A DNA stretch of 37,917 bases from a virus. Under the pieces are notes generated by a model. The model saw only the letters and a program-made list of their open reading frames with translations, was not told the DNA's origin and searched no databases. Positions 1-7,411 of the stretch are shown here, one piece after another. The DNA is taken from positions 1 through 37,917 of the IMG/VR virus record IMGVR_UViG_3300033141_001517; one strand, 5' to 3'. The position numbers were made by a program, and so were the translations under genes. How positions within the stretch are numbered: the stretch's first letter is position 1; the number at the start of each line of letters is the position of its first letter.

Positions 1-114
1 AGTCGGAAGTTCCCGCGCTTGCCGTTACTGAGTCCGTGTAAAAATATGAGCCTGTTATACGCCTTTTTATAATCAGGGTTAAACCCTCAGTATTTAACAG
101 GTCTATTTCCGTAT
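1..114. repeat. Left copy of the 114-bp terminal direct repeat
   Basis: These bases are identical to the last 114 bases of the window. The sheath gene stays open and in phase when the two copies are merged, so the repeat marks a circular map or a terminally redundant molecule of 37,803 unique bp. It lies inside coding sequence, so it is more likely an assembly overlap than a biological terminal repeat. Confidence 0.95.
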
Positions 115-847
115 CAGTTACGGCACTTAATAGCCTACCATCAATTAAAGCCAAAGTTTGCAATTCTGTAACGCCTGAAACGTCGAATTTGTCAACCCAT
201 CCGATACGCTCATGTACTGCGGCGAAAGCCGTTGCGGCTAATTGCGCGCCAATTGCACCGATTGAGTACCCTTCGGATACAGATAAAGCCGCCCCAACGC
301 CCGCGCCATCTTGCGAAGCAATCAAAGAAACGTATTTTTCATCTAATAGCCTTAAATCGGTTAAAGCGGTTAAGTCTGCAACATCCGCGGCCAAATAAAC
401 AGAAACAGGATTGCCCTCAGTTTCTAAAGTGGTCGCAACTGTTCCAGCACCTGTTATAAAAGTAGTGGCGAAAGGGTCTTCTAAAAATACACCAATTTGG
501 CGTAATTCCCCGCCCGTGTTGTCTTGCATGGTTTTAATTTCCGTGCCGTCAAACGTTCCCGTAGCAATGTTGTAAAAGCCAGCATCAATAAAAGCACTAA
601 AATTAAATTTTGCCAAAACTCTGAAATATTCAGAAATTTGATAGTGCGCAACTGGAAACAAGGCAACTGTAATACCCAAGGTCTCGGCTTCGGCTAAAGA
701 ATAAATTCTTTTTATGTCGGCCGCTCCGTATCCTGCAGGTTTTGTTGCTGCTTGAAATATTAAACCTGTATAGTGGTCTTTTCCGGCTGCTTGCCGACCA
801 ATACCACCTCCAACAATATTTACAAATATGTCATTATTTAAAGGCAT
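1..847 (-). CDS. Tail sheath protein, N-terminal part (DUF2586-like; continues at 37,803)
   Basis: The gene starts at ATG 847 (MPLNNDIFVNIVGGG...) and is open to base 1. On a circular map it continues at 37,803 and stops at 37,451, giving 1,200 nt or 399 residues with no frame break. Length, Ala/Gly/Thr-rich content and position directly before the tube gene fit the DUF2586-type contractile sheath of Bacteroidota phages. Six to a ring, such proteins form the outer tail sleeve that shortens during injection. The family name is recalled from the look of the sequence and not from a search. The preceding 91-residue gene ends 18 bases upstream. Confidence 0.8.
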   Translation of the reverse strand, partial: MPLNNDIFVNIVGGGIGRQAAGKDHYTGLIFQAATKPAGYGAADIKRIYSLAEAETLGITVALFPVAHYQISEYFRVLAKFNFSAFIDAGFYNIATGTFDGTEIKTMQDNTGGELRQIGVFLEDPFATTFITGAGTVATTLETEGNPVSVYLAADVADLTALTDLRLLDEKYVSLIASQDGAGVGAALSVSEGYSIGAIGAQLAATAFAAVHERIGWVDKFDVSGVTELQTLALIDGRLLSAVTDTEIDLLNTEGLTLIIKRRITGSYFYTDSVTASAGTSD

Positions 848-865
848 AATTTATGATTTTTAGTA

Positions 866-1141
866 TTATTTACTTTTGCTTTCTTTTTCGGCTTTTGCTT
901 TCTCAGCATCTTTTTGCAAGTCCTTAACAATTACCGAACTGTCCACTTTTAAGCCCGCTGCTTTAATTTCAAACACTTCAACGTCTATAAGCTTATTCAC
1001 TTCTAAAAGGGATTGCTTATTGTAGGAAAAACGCCCGAATTCATCGCAATAAATTTTTGTAATCTTTGCGTTTCTGTCAAAATACAATTTTTTCGCTCTC
1101 GCTTTCAAAACGTTTTGACTTAATTTTTTTAATCCACTCAT
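866..1141 (-). CDS. Small charged protein between capsid and sheath genes
   Basis: The protein has 91 residues: a basic N-terminus, a compact middle with alternating hydrophobic residues (about 25-72) and a Lys/Glu-rich tail ending KAEKESKSK. I do not recognise the family. Its place after the major capsid gene and before the sheath is where small head-completion or capsid-associated proteins are often found, but nothing in the sequence proves that. A hairpin terminator lies just upstream, so it may be expressed at a lower level than the capsid gene. Confidence 0.75.
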   Translation of the reverse strand: MSGLKKLSQNVLKARAKKLYFDRNAKITKIYCDEFGRFSYNKQSLLEVNKLIDVEVFEIKAAGLKVDSSVIVKDLQKDAEKAKAEKESKSK

Positions 1142-1156
1142 TTTTTTAAATATTGT

Positions 1157-1181
1157 AAAAAGGGGGCTTTTTACGTCCCCC
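1157..1181 (-). terminator. Hairpin terminator after the major capsid gene
   Basis: On the - strand, five G (1181-1177), a 10-base loop and five C (1166-1162) are followed by a run of five T (1161-1157). It lies 9 bases past the capsid stop codon. It may cut most transcripts here so that the capsid message is overproduced compared with the sheath and tail genes, with read-through supplying the rest. Confidence 0.75.
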
Positions 1182-1189
1182 GATTAGAT

Positions 1190-2200
1190 TTATGTTGTTT
1201 GTGCTTCATAAACTGCAATAACTCCTTTAGAGTCTAAGCGTCTGAATGTTCCGCCCGCTCTTACACCCCATTGCGCAATGTCGCCCATATAAATAGGGTC
1301 GTTTTTGCGGGAAAAGAATTTAATTGCTCCTTCGTTTCTCTCTACGTACTTGTCATTAAAGAATAGCATTGCAGATAAACAATTTACGTTTAAGGCTCCG
1401 CCGTAAGCTAAAGGAACGGCTGCGCCTGTAAGGTCATATAAAATATTAGCACCCCAACGGTCGTTTTGTCTAGGGTCTAAAAACTTGATTTGTCCCCATT
1501 GACCAATAACGCCAGACTTCAACATCGTTACCATGCCTGTTTTTTCAAAATCGACAACGTTTTCAATACGTCTAATGTCGTCCCATTGTTCAGGAGTAAT
1601 TAAAGCGTACCATTGCCCGCGGGTAATATTTTGTTTTTTAATTGCTAATTGAACGGCCATAAGGTCGGTGTACTCGAACCGTTTTACTAATCCAACGTAA
1701 CCGCCTGCCACAACCGCCGAAGTTCTTTGTTGTTCGGTCACTACTGTACCTTTTGGGTTCGGTAGTCCAGTTGTTGCAATAATGTTTGCGGCCAAGGTCG
1801 GCGCCCATTGGGTCGCAATATAATTGGCTATGCCTGTGTTCATATTGTCGGCCTGCTCCTCTGCGATTTGCGCGGCCTTATTGTATGAAAGTTCAGCATC
1901 TTGTAAAGTTTCAAATACATACGGAGCCGGAGGCCTTATAATTGTATTCGAGTATGTTTTTTTGGTGTTAATTCTAACAACTGGAGTCAATGCCGTGGCG
2001 TTGTCTTCGTTATTAGCGTCATTGTAATAATCTGCATTTACCCCACCTAAAACCGGTTCTGAATTTCCTGTACTTTGCGGAATTTCAATACTCGCGGCGT
2101 TTGGTTGTCCTGCATTAATACTCTTTTTATAAAAAGCGTTATCCGGGAATAATTGCTTTTCGAGCATTCTTTGAAATATGGTGATTCTAACTTCTGCCAT
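1190..2200 (-). CDS. Major capsid protein
   Basis: The product is 336 residues, directly after the protease/scaffold gene (18-base gap) and followed by a terminator, as expected for the most abundant virion protein. It begins MAEVRITIFQRMLEKQLFPD and contains a long helix-rich stretch (about 95-150) followed by mixed strand segments such as YVGLVKRFEYTDLMAVQLAI, consistent with an HK97-fold capsid subunit of the kind seen in Bacteroidota phages. No clear delta domain precedes the fold, which agrees with the scaffold being supplied by the upstream gene. The assignment rests mainly on gene order and length; the fold itself is inferred. Confidence 0.8.
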   Translation of the reverse strand: MAEVRITIFQRMLEKQLFPDNAFYKKSINAGQPNAASIEIPQSTGNSEPVLGGVNADYYNDANNEDNATALTPVVRINTKKTYSNTIIRPPAPYVFETLQDAELSYNKAAQIAEEQADNMNTGIANYIATQWAPTLAANIIATTGLPNPKGTVVTEQQRTSAVVAGGYVGLVKRFEYTDLMAVQLAIKKQNITRGQWYALITPEQWDDIRRIENVVDFEKTGMVTMLKSGVIGQWGQIKFLDPRQNDRWGANILYDLTGAAVPLAYGGALNVNCLSAMLFFNDKYVERNEGAIKFFSRKNDPIYMGDIAQWGVRAGGTFRRLDSKGVIAVYEAQTT

Positions 2201-2218
2201 TTCGTTTGATTTTTAATA

Positions 2219-2755
2219 TTAGTTTAAAATTGAGACTTCCGCCGTCTTGTTAATTTCATTAAAAGCATTTTCAAGCTCTGTTTTTTCAGTAGCGCTTAAG
2301 GCGTCCAATTTAGCGGGGTCACTTAGCATTTCCTCAAATTTAGCGGCTTTTGCTTCAATTTCAGACTTTTTACCCGTTGGCTTTCCACCTGTTTTTAATT
2401 TTGCGTTAATGTCTCCGGGGGTTGCGCTTAGACTTTCAAGTAAATCTTTTGTGCCCTCAAAGTCTTTAATAGCGTTTTCAATCCATTTTTCGGCGCCGTC
2501 TTTTTGGATTTTACCGTCGGTAACCGCCGTATTAATCAAAGTTTCTGCATTTGCTTTTACAGTTACTTTTTTAATTTCGCCGTTTTCCTTTTTCATGGCT
2601 TCAACTTTTGCATCTGATAACTTTAATTTATCTTGCAATTCGTTTACCATTTCGTCTTTTACTGCGGAGTCTTCTTTTAACTCTCTTAAGGCGCTAAGTG
2701 CCGCGGCTTCGCTTGCCTCTGCATTAAGGCCTAAAAACTCGTTTAATAGTTTCAT
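2219..2755 (-). CDS. Possible nested scaffold protein (internal start)
   Basis: In-frame ATG at 2755 (residue 218 of the protease) would give a 178-residue protein beginning MKLLNEFLGLNAEASEAAAL. It is preceded by AAAAGGACAAGAAA, one of the few purine-rich, Shine-Dalgarno-like leaders in this genome. The region is predicted helical and charged, as scaffolds are. The arrangement matches phage lambda C/Nu3, where the scaffold is made from an internal start inside the protease gene. This is an inference from sequence layout. Confidence 0.5.
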   Translation of the reverse strand: MKLLNEFLGLNAEASEAAALSALRELKEDSAVKDEMVNELQDKLKLSDAKVEAMKKENGEIKKVTVKANAETLINTAVTDGKIQKDGAEKWIENAIKDFEGTKDLLESLSATPGDINAKLKTGGKPTGKKSEIEAKAAKFEEMLSDPAKLDALSATEKTELENAFNEINKTAEVSILN

Positions 2756-3406
2756 TTTCTTGTCCTTTTTGTTAATATTAATATTTGAATTATACAGAGC
2801 GGCACACGCCACTAGCTTTTTATCCGTGCTTAGTTCTTGATTTATTTGTTTTCCTGTTAGTTCAACCTCGTCAACTATCCCAAACTCTTTGGCCTCTTCG
2901 GCTGTAAATGTGGTCTCTTTGCCCATCGATTCTTTTACCTTGTCAATGTTTTGGCCTGAGCCCTCGGATATAATTAAGGCTAAAGATTCGCCAACTTTTT
3001 GAACTAATGAGTTTTCAGCGTCTGAGATGTTTTTATTTTCACCCGCAAAACGGGCGTCGTGTATCATTGTGGTTGCGTAATTAACCGCTGTTCGGTTTCC
3101 TTTTTTCCCGCTTGCAAGCAAAACGCCTGCCATTGAGTAGGCGATGCCCACGTTTTTCAATTTAATATTTACCCCTTTTGCTTGTAAGTATTCAACCGTT
3201 GCAATTATGGAGTACCCTTGAAAAACGTTTCCGCCGGGGGAATTAATTAGTATTGTGAGGTCGTTAATTTGTTGAGTCTCAGCAATAAAACGCAATTCGT
3301 TTGCGAAAGTGTCGCCGTTTACGTCGCTGCCAATTGCCCCGAATAAAAAAAAGGTTGCTTTTTTATTCTGTTTATTTTGAACAATTTTAGAGTATAACAA
3401 ATTCAT
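2219..3406 (-). CDS. ClpP-like prohead protease fused to a scaffold domain
   Basis: The protein has 395 residues. Residues 1-190 resemble the ClpP/SppA-like prohead protease: TILINSPGGNVFQG near 51-64, the nucleophile Ser91 in AYSMAG, and His116 in MIHDARF, 25 residues later as in ClpP. The third triad position, usually Asp, aligns with Glu164/Thr165 in GKETTF. Residues 218-395 are an acidic, Lys/Glu-rich coiled-coil region typical of scaffolds. An in-frame ATG at 2755 with AAAGGA upstream could start the scaffold alone. The protease would cut the scaffold, and perhaps capsid proteins, inside the prohead. A promoter of the second class lies just upstream. Confidence 0.9.
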   Translation of the reverse strand: MNLLYSKIVQNKQNKKATFFLFGAIGSDVNGDTFANELRFIAETQQINDLTILINSPGGNVFQGYSIIATVEYLQAKGVNIKLKNVGIAYSMAGVLLASGKKGNRTAVNYATTMIHDARFAGENKNISDAENSLVQKVGESLALIISEGSGQNIDKVKESMGKETTFTAEEAKEFGIVDEVELTGKQINQELSTDKKLVACAALYNSNININKKDKKMKLLNEFLGLNAEASEAAALSALRELKEDSAVKDEMVNELQDKLKLSDAKVEAMKKENGEIKKVTVKANAETLINTAVTDGKIQKDGAEKWIENAIKDFEGTKDLLESLSATPGDINAKLKTGGKPTGKKSEIEAKAAKFEEMLSDPAKLDALSATEKTELENAFNEINKTAEVSILN

Positions 3407-3428
3407 ATAGATGTGATTTATACAAAAG

Positions 3429-3460
3429 CAAAATTAATAAAGAAAACTTATATAAACAAA
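3429..3460 (-). promoter_or_regulatory. Promoter (second class) for protease-capsid genes
   Basis: On the - strand, TTTG (3460-3457), a 20-base gap and TAATTTTG (3436-3429) match the Bacteroidota consensus. Twenty-two bases separate the -7 box from the ATG at 3406. That leader matches the leader of the 10,463 gene at 17 of 22 positions, including TATAAAT and ATCTAT just before the ATG. Confidence 0.65.
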
Positions 3461-3462
3461 TA

Positions 3463-3606
3463 TTATTCAACTTTTATATTTATTGGGGTTTCTGCCAATT
3501 TCTTTAAGCTCTTTTTTAACCTCTTTATTTTCTTTTTAATCCGTTTTATTTTCTTAATTGCTTTTTTAGCGTCAACATTTACCGTAAAAGTTTTAGGCAT
3601 TTCCAT
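3463..3606 (-). CDS. Small, very basic 47-residue protein
   Basis: The reading frame begins MEMPKTFTVNVDAKKAIKKI and is rich in Lys, with a short amphipathic helix of the type KKIKRIKKKIKRLKKSLKKL in the middle. It starts 1 base after the stop of the upstream gene (3608) and ends just before the promoter for the protease gene, so it belongs to the same operon as its upstream neighbours. I do not recognise it. Its charge suggests nucleic-acid or acidic-partner binding, which is a guess. Confidence 0.6.
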   Translation of the reverse strand: MEMPKTFTVNVDAKKAIKKIKRIKKKIKRLKKSLKKLAETPINIKVE

Positions 3607-3607
3607 A

Positions 3608-4195
3608 TTATGTCTTTTTATTTAACTCTGTGATTATTTCGATTTGAACCGGGGCACTCGGGTTTACTTCCGTGTCGCTTGCGTCCACTAAACTAGTTTC
3701 GCCGCAATTAGTAAGATTAACAGCAAAAACAATTTGCCAATCCATCAAAACCGAATTGTTAATGTCCATCGATTCCCGCACTTTTCTAATATCTTTTATC
3801 CCTGCCGCGCTTTTTTGGTGCAACCTTTTATAAATTAGTTCTGCGTTATCTAACATGTCCAGATAATCGGTTTCCCTGTTTTCAGCGCTGTGTTTTGGGC
3901 TTATTAAATGTAGAGTGAACTCTATTAAATCCTTTGTTGTTGCTAAATCGTTTGTTTCGCTCGTTTTTTGATATTGTGTATTAATGTCAGAATTGAAAAA
4001 ATCAAAAAACACAGCAAAAACGGGGTAATTGTCTTTTTGTTCAGGTTCTAAAAGTTCACTATTCCAGAAACTAAAATGTTTAATAAACTCCAAAGGTTCG
4101 AAAGTATGCTCACTTTCTAAAAGGTCTGTATAAGCCCCCCCTAAAAGCATGTTTTTAACCAATAAATATAATTCCGATTTTATCGAGCGTGCCAT
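3608..4195 (-). CDS. Probable tail terminator or neck protein
   Basis: The protein has 195 residues. Its layout is like small tail-terminator proteins: an N-terminal helix (MARSIKSELYLLVKNMLL), then FAVFFDF and a stretch about EFTLHLISPKHS, and a C-terminal strand (VLMDWQIVFAVNLTN). It lies directly after the Mu gpG-like gene, a common slot for tail terminators in Mu-like and Bacteroidota phages. Function is inferred from position and general pattern; no diagnostic motif is visible. It starts 1 base downstream of the gpG-like stop codon (gap 4196). Confidence 0.55.
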   Translation of the reverse strand: MARSIKSELYLLVKNMLLGGAYTDLLESEHTFEPLEFIKHFSFWNSELLEPEQKDNYPVFAVFFDFFNSDINTQYQKTSETNDLATTKDLIEFTLHLISPKHSAENRETDYLDMLDNAELIYKRLHQKSAAGIKDIRKVRESMDINNSVLMDWQIVFAVNLTNCGETSLVDASDTEVNPSAPVQIEIITELNKKT

Positions 4196-4196
4196 A

Positions 4197-4616
4197 TTAT
4201 TTTATATTTCGTAATTCTCTGTGAATTAATCTTTGTATTTTCATTTCTAAGACTTTCGAGTCCCCAATAAATTCCCGTTGCGGTTGTGGGCTCTCCCCTT
4301 CGTTGTGTGCTACCGCATAGGCTATGTTTCTCGTACCTACAACAATTCTATTAAAGTTAACCTCTCGGTTTTTAATGTCTGCTCTTAGGTCTCCGCTTTT
4401 AACCAAAATTGCACGGCTTCGGCTGTTACTGTCTGCCCGTTTTCGGGCTCTCCAACCGCTGCGGCTTGCGTCTGTTTGCCCGCCGCCTTTCCTAAAACCC
4501 TCTATAAAATGGTTTTTTGCTTCATTCGCGATAATTAAGGGCATTGTTTTTTTAAAGCTCCTAAATTTAGAGCTGAATTTTTTAAAACCGAAACTACCAA
4601 TTTTTTTTACGCTCAT
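4197..4616 (-). CDS. Virion morphogenesis protein, Mu gpG-like
   Basis: The protein has 139 residues. The features typical of the phage virion morphogenesis family (Mu gpG, P2 gpS, tail completion) are present: a basic N-terminal half, TDASRSGWRARKRADSNSRS around 63-82, then LVKSGDLRADIK and the C-terminal VVGTRNIAYAVAHNEG. In relatives this protein is needed to finish or attach tails. It overlaps the upstream gene by four bases (ATGA), showing translational coupling. Confidence 0.8.
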   Translation of the reverse strand: MSVKKIGSFGFKKFSSKFRSFKKTMPLIIANEAKNHFIEGFRKGGGQTDASRSGWRARKRADSNSRSRAILVKSGDLRADIKNREVNFNRIVVGTRNIAYAVAHNEGESPQPQREFIGDSKVLEMKIQRLIHRELRNIK

Positions 4617-5146
4617 TGAAATAAAAAGTCTTTAACATCAAAAGGCTCGTCACTTACGGCCTGAATTCTTATATTTACTTCGTTTCTGCTACCCACTACC
4701 GGGGTAACTGAAAAACGTCTAATTACAATATTCGTTATATCCCAGACTTCGTTTAAAAATCTGCTTATTACTGGTATTGATTCGGGGCTTTCCCATATTC
4801 GGCGCCAATTCTCCAATTGGTCGGCTGGAAACACATTAAAAAGTTCGGTTACTTTACCCTCAATACTGATATTATAATCCAATTGATTTACGTACTCCCG
4901 AACTGCTCCTTTTCGACCGGATACGGGGGTGTCAATTATGTTCTTTTCGCCTGTTACTGTTATCACAAAAGAGTCCAGAGACAGCCCCGCATAAGGCACA
5001 TTAATACTATCCACATTAAAATAACTGCCCGGTGCAAAAAAAACATTATCATAAACAGGTGTGCCGAGCTGAGAAATACCAATTGGTACACTATTTGCTA
5101 AGTCCCCGATACTTGGAATAATTCCCGGTAAATCAATTACAGCCAT
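4613..5146 (-). CDS. DUF6046-like phage protein
   Basis: The protein has 177 residues. It resembles a family common in Bacteroidota phages (DUF6046, as recalled): a Gly/Pro-rich N-terminus, the segment FVITVTGEKNIIDTPVSGRK around 61-80, then VREYVNQLDYNISIEGKV and an ending of beta strands (VNIRIQAVSDEPFD). The mix of strand segments suggests a structural role in the tail or baseplate, perhaps like gp53 or LysM-type adaptors. Its exact role is unknown. It lies between the Mu F-like head gene and the gpG-like gene. Confidence 0.6.
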   Translation of the reverse strand: MAVIDLPGIIPSIGDLANSVPIGISQLGTPVYDNVFFAPGSYFNVDSINVPYAGLSLDSFVITVTGEKNIIDTPVSGRKGAVREYVNQLDYNISIEGKVTELFNVFPADQLENWRRIWESPESIPVISRFLNEVWDITNIVIRRFSVTPVVGSRNEVNIRIQAVSDEPFDVKDFLFQ

Positions 5147-5147
5147 A

Positions 5148-6131
5148 TTATTTAATTTTTCGCATTGTCTTTTTTACTTCTTTGTCGCTCGGCGTTGTAA
5201 ACTCAAAATTATTATTTTGCGCCCTTTTAAATTCGCTAGGAATTTTATAATAAGGGTGTCCCGTTTTTGGGAATATTACCCCGCTTTTACCCGCATTATT
5301 GGCAAATGTTTTTGAATGATTTTTTAAGGTTTTAACCTGGTTTTTTTTATCTGCTTTAAGGTTATAGCCTGATAAGTGTTTTTTTAAATTCGTTTCTTTT
5401 CCACTTCTCAATTGAACTACAATACATCTGCAACCCCAGTCATTTATGGGCATTCGCGTGTCCCAAAAAGAACTATTAACGGGTTTTATTATTCCGTCGT
5501 AGGCTGCATGCGTATGCCTTACCCTTTCGTCCCCGACTGTTACGTATTTCAACATCGGAAAGACCTCTTTTTGGTCTTGTGTGTTTTGCCACTGCTCGGC
5601 GCTTTGCGCTACCCTAAAAGCGGCGTTTTGTTCTGTTTTTAGCCAATTTATATTATAATCTAAATTAATACGCGTCGCAATATCTTTGAACTCCTTAAAC
5701 GGCCGTTTTAGCCCCTCGGTATCAAACACCTGTTTACTTAAGTCTTGTGTTTGATGAAACGTTTTAACCCCCGAAAAACTCTCTAAATTCTTTTTATACG
5801 CTAAAGTCGATTTATAAAAACCTGTTCCAATCTCAAACTCGGAAGGCAGGCCAATACCAAAACCGACGCCACCCATTAAGTTTAAATAATGAAAGCTATA
5901 TAAATCGTTTGGTAAAAACAAAGGGTTGATTGCCCCGGAATAGATGCCTTTTATTAATTTTTCGTCGTCGTATTTTGTCGGGTCTAATTCCGGGTCTTTT
6001 ATATTATATAAATACCATTTACGAAAAGCCAACGCCACCGAATTTTTAACAGATATTATCTTTGTTAATTGCTTAACATATCTATTTACAAAACTCTGTT
6101 TTGATTCGTTTATGTTTGGCGTTATAAGCAT
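5148..6131 (-). CDS. Mu F-like head morphogenesis protein
   Basis: The protein has 327 residues. The C-terminal half carries the signature of the Mu gpF/SPP1 gp7 family: YVTVGDERVRHTHAAYDGII at about 196-215, then SFWDTRMPINDWGCRCIVVQ at 221-240, with the WxCRC end. In relatives this minor head protein binds the portal and takes part in prohead assembly and DNA ejection. Its ATG overlaps the previous stop codon at base 6131. It is separated from the portal by three baseplate/fibre genes, which is unusual. Confidence 0.9.
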   Translation of the reverse strand: MLITPNINESKQSFVNRYVKQLTKIISVKNSVALAFRKWYLYNIKDPELDPTKYDDEKLIKGIYSGAINPLFLPNDLYSFHYLNLMGGVGFGIGLPSEFEIGTGFYKSTLAYKKNLESFSGVKTFHQTQDLSKQVFDTEGLKRPFKEFKDIATRINLDYNINWLKTEQNAAFRVAQSAEQWQNTQDQKEVFPMLKYVTVGDERVRHTHAAYDGIIKPVNSSFWDTRMPINDWGCRCIVVQLRSGKETNLKKHLSGYNLKADKKNQVKTLKNHSKTFANNAGKSGVIFPKTGHPYYKIPSEFKRAQNNNFEFTTPSDKEVKKTMRKIK

Positions 6132-6883
6132 TAGTTAAATTTAATTGTATGGTTTAAATATATTTCATCAGGTGTTGCTGCGGTTGCTGTCGCCCACGTT
6201 ATTGTGCCGTTTGTCGCAACATTAACCAAGAAATCGAATACCGTAGAAGTCCCATATCCTTTTTGTGGGATACTTAATCTATTAAGATTTGCAGGCCAAA
6301 AACCTGTAGGCAAGGTTAATATTGTAGAGCTTGGGGTGGCATCATTAGCACTGCATCGGCCTATAATAACCATAGTGTATTTGTCAACCATTCGGACATA
6401 AACATCTATTAATGTCCAATCAGTACCCGCAATAGTTACAGGTGTCCAGTCGTCCCCGTTTACAATATCAGTAAATCTTTTACCATTTTTTACGCTTAAA
6501 TCTGCACCAATAGCAGCAACCGAAACCGCAACACCTCTGTTTTTTTCCCATGTTTGGCGTGGCGTCGAATCTAAATAAGTTTTGTCGCCGCCCGCTTCAA
6601 AAGCCGTTTGCTTTTCATACTTATAAAAGCCGTTGCCCTCGGTGTCCGGCACATTTATTTGGGCATCGACTTTTATTAATTCACCGTCAAGAAAAATATA
6701 CCCTTCGGTAATGTCGATATTTGACCCATTCGGCGTTGTAACGCATCCCGAAACTATGAAATTCTCAGAACTTAGCCCTTTTGTGAGTCCGTGCAAAGCC
6801 AATCTATTAGCCGCCTGAATTCTTAAAAAGTCGTTTTCATTCATGTTAGGCTCGCCGCCTGCAAAAGTTAATTTGTTATTCAT
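6131..6883 (-). CDS. Short tail fibre or baseplate fibre protein
   Basis: The protein has 250 residues. The N-terminus (MNNKLTFAGGEPNMNENDF) and following segments such as PNGSNIDITEGYIFLDGELI look like the N-terminal part of Bacteroidota phage fibres that plug into the baseplate. The C-terminal half is Thr/Ala/Gly-rich with beta-strand segments, as in receptor-facing fibre ends. It follows baseplate J and tail protein I, the normal P2/Mu order J-I-fibre. Host receptor binding is likely but not shown. Confidence 0.65.
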   Translation of the reverse strand: MNNKLTFAGGEPNMNENDFLRIQAANRLALHGLTKGLSSENFIVSGCVTTPNGSNIDITEGYIFLDGELIKVDAQINVPDTEGNGFYKYEKQTAFEAGGDKTYLDSTPRQTWEKNRGVAVSVAAIGADLSVKNGKRFTDIVNGDDWTPVTIAGTDWTLIDVYVRMVDKYTMVIIGRCSANDATPSSTILTLPTGFWPANLNRLSIPQKGYGTSTVFDFLVNVATNGTITWATATAATPDEIYLNHTIKFN

Positions 6884-6886
6884 ATC

Positions 6887-7411
6887 TTAAAATGTTAAAA
6901 TAGTATAAGTTTTTCCCGCAATTACGTAATTATCAAGTAACCCCCTTAACAAGGTTTCATCAAAGACAACCAAAACAGGTATATGTATTGTAAAATTAAA
7001 AGTTTGCCCTATTATTTCACTTTGTAAAAACCAGTTTTTCTGTGTTGGGTCGCTTTCCCCTTGCAAATACCAAACCTTGTTATTTGGGTCTGTTTCGCCT
7101 TCTAAAAACCATGACTCAGGCGCTCCGGCGTCGTTCTCAGTAATATAAATACGCCTTAATAAGTTATCATAAACATTATTTAAATAGTTCTCTAAACTCA
7201 AATGTTGCCCGGTCACATCTAAAAAGTCTTTTAGGGCCACACATAAATCAAATAGAGAACTTTGTGTATTTTCCAAACTTTCCGCCAACACCTCTAAATA
7301 TGCTATCCATTTTGTCCGCTCCGCTCCTGTTTCGGGAACTACTTTCCAGAAATAAGGAACTAGCTTTAAATAAATGTCTTCTACATCAATGTTATATTTT
7401 GAGCAATTCAT
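6887..7411 (-). CDS. Tail protein I-like baseplate component
   Basis: The protein has 174 residues. Its helical N-terminus and the segment YDNLLRRIYITENDAG (about 81-96) fit the gpI position, right after gpJ, where it would link baseplate wedge and fibre. A tandem repeat with a 13-residue period covers residues 100-132: WFLEGETDPNNK, WYLQGESDPTQK, WFLQSE. The repeat is spaced like a beta hairpin or small blade and may expand or shrink between strains. The start codon overlaps the stop of the upstream J-like gene by one base. Confidence 0.6.
   Translation of the reverse strand: MNCSKYNIDVEDIYLKLVPYFWKVVPETGAERTKWIAYLEVLAESLENTQSSLFDLCVALKDFLDVTGQHLSLENYLNNVYDNLLRRIYITENDAGAPESWFLEGETDPNNKVWYLQGESDPTQKNWFLQSEIIGQTFNFTIHIPVLVVFDETLLRGLLDNYVIAGKTYTILTF

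Noticed and set aside
1-114. Biological terminal direct repeat such as in T7-like phages
   Set aside because: The repeat lies in the middle of a coding gene and has the length of a typical assembly overlap; a true terminal repeat would more often be between genes.
2247-2840. Long open frame of 197 codons on the + strand
   Set aside because: It lies fully antisense to the protease/scaffold gene. The product is Ser/Phe/Ala-rich as expected for the reverse of Lys/Glu-rich coding sequence, and it has no promoter.
3413-3625. Open frame of 70 codons on the + strand
   Set aside because: It is antisense to the 47-residue basic protein and the second-class promoter. Its Phe/Ile/Leu-rich text is the mirror of AT-rich Lys codons.
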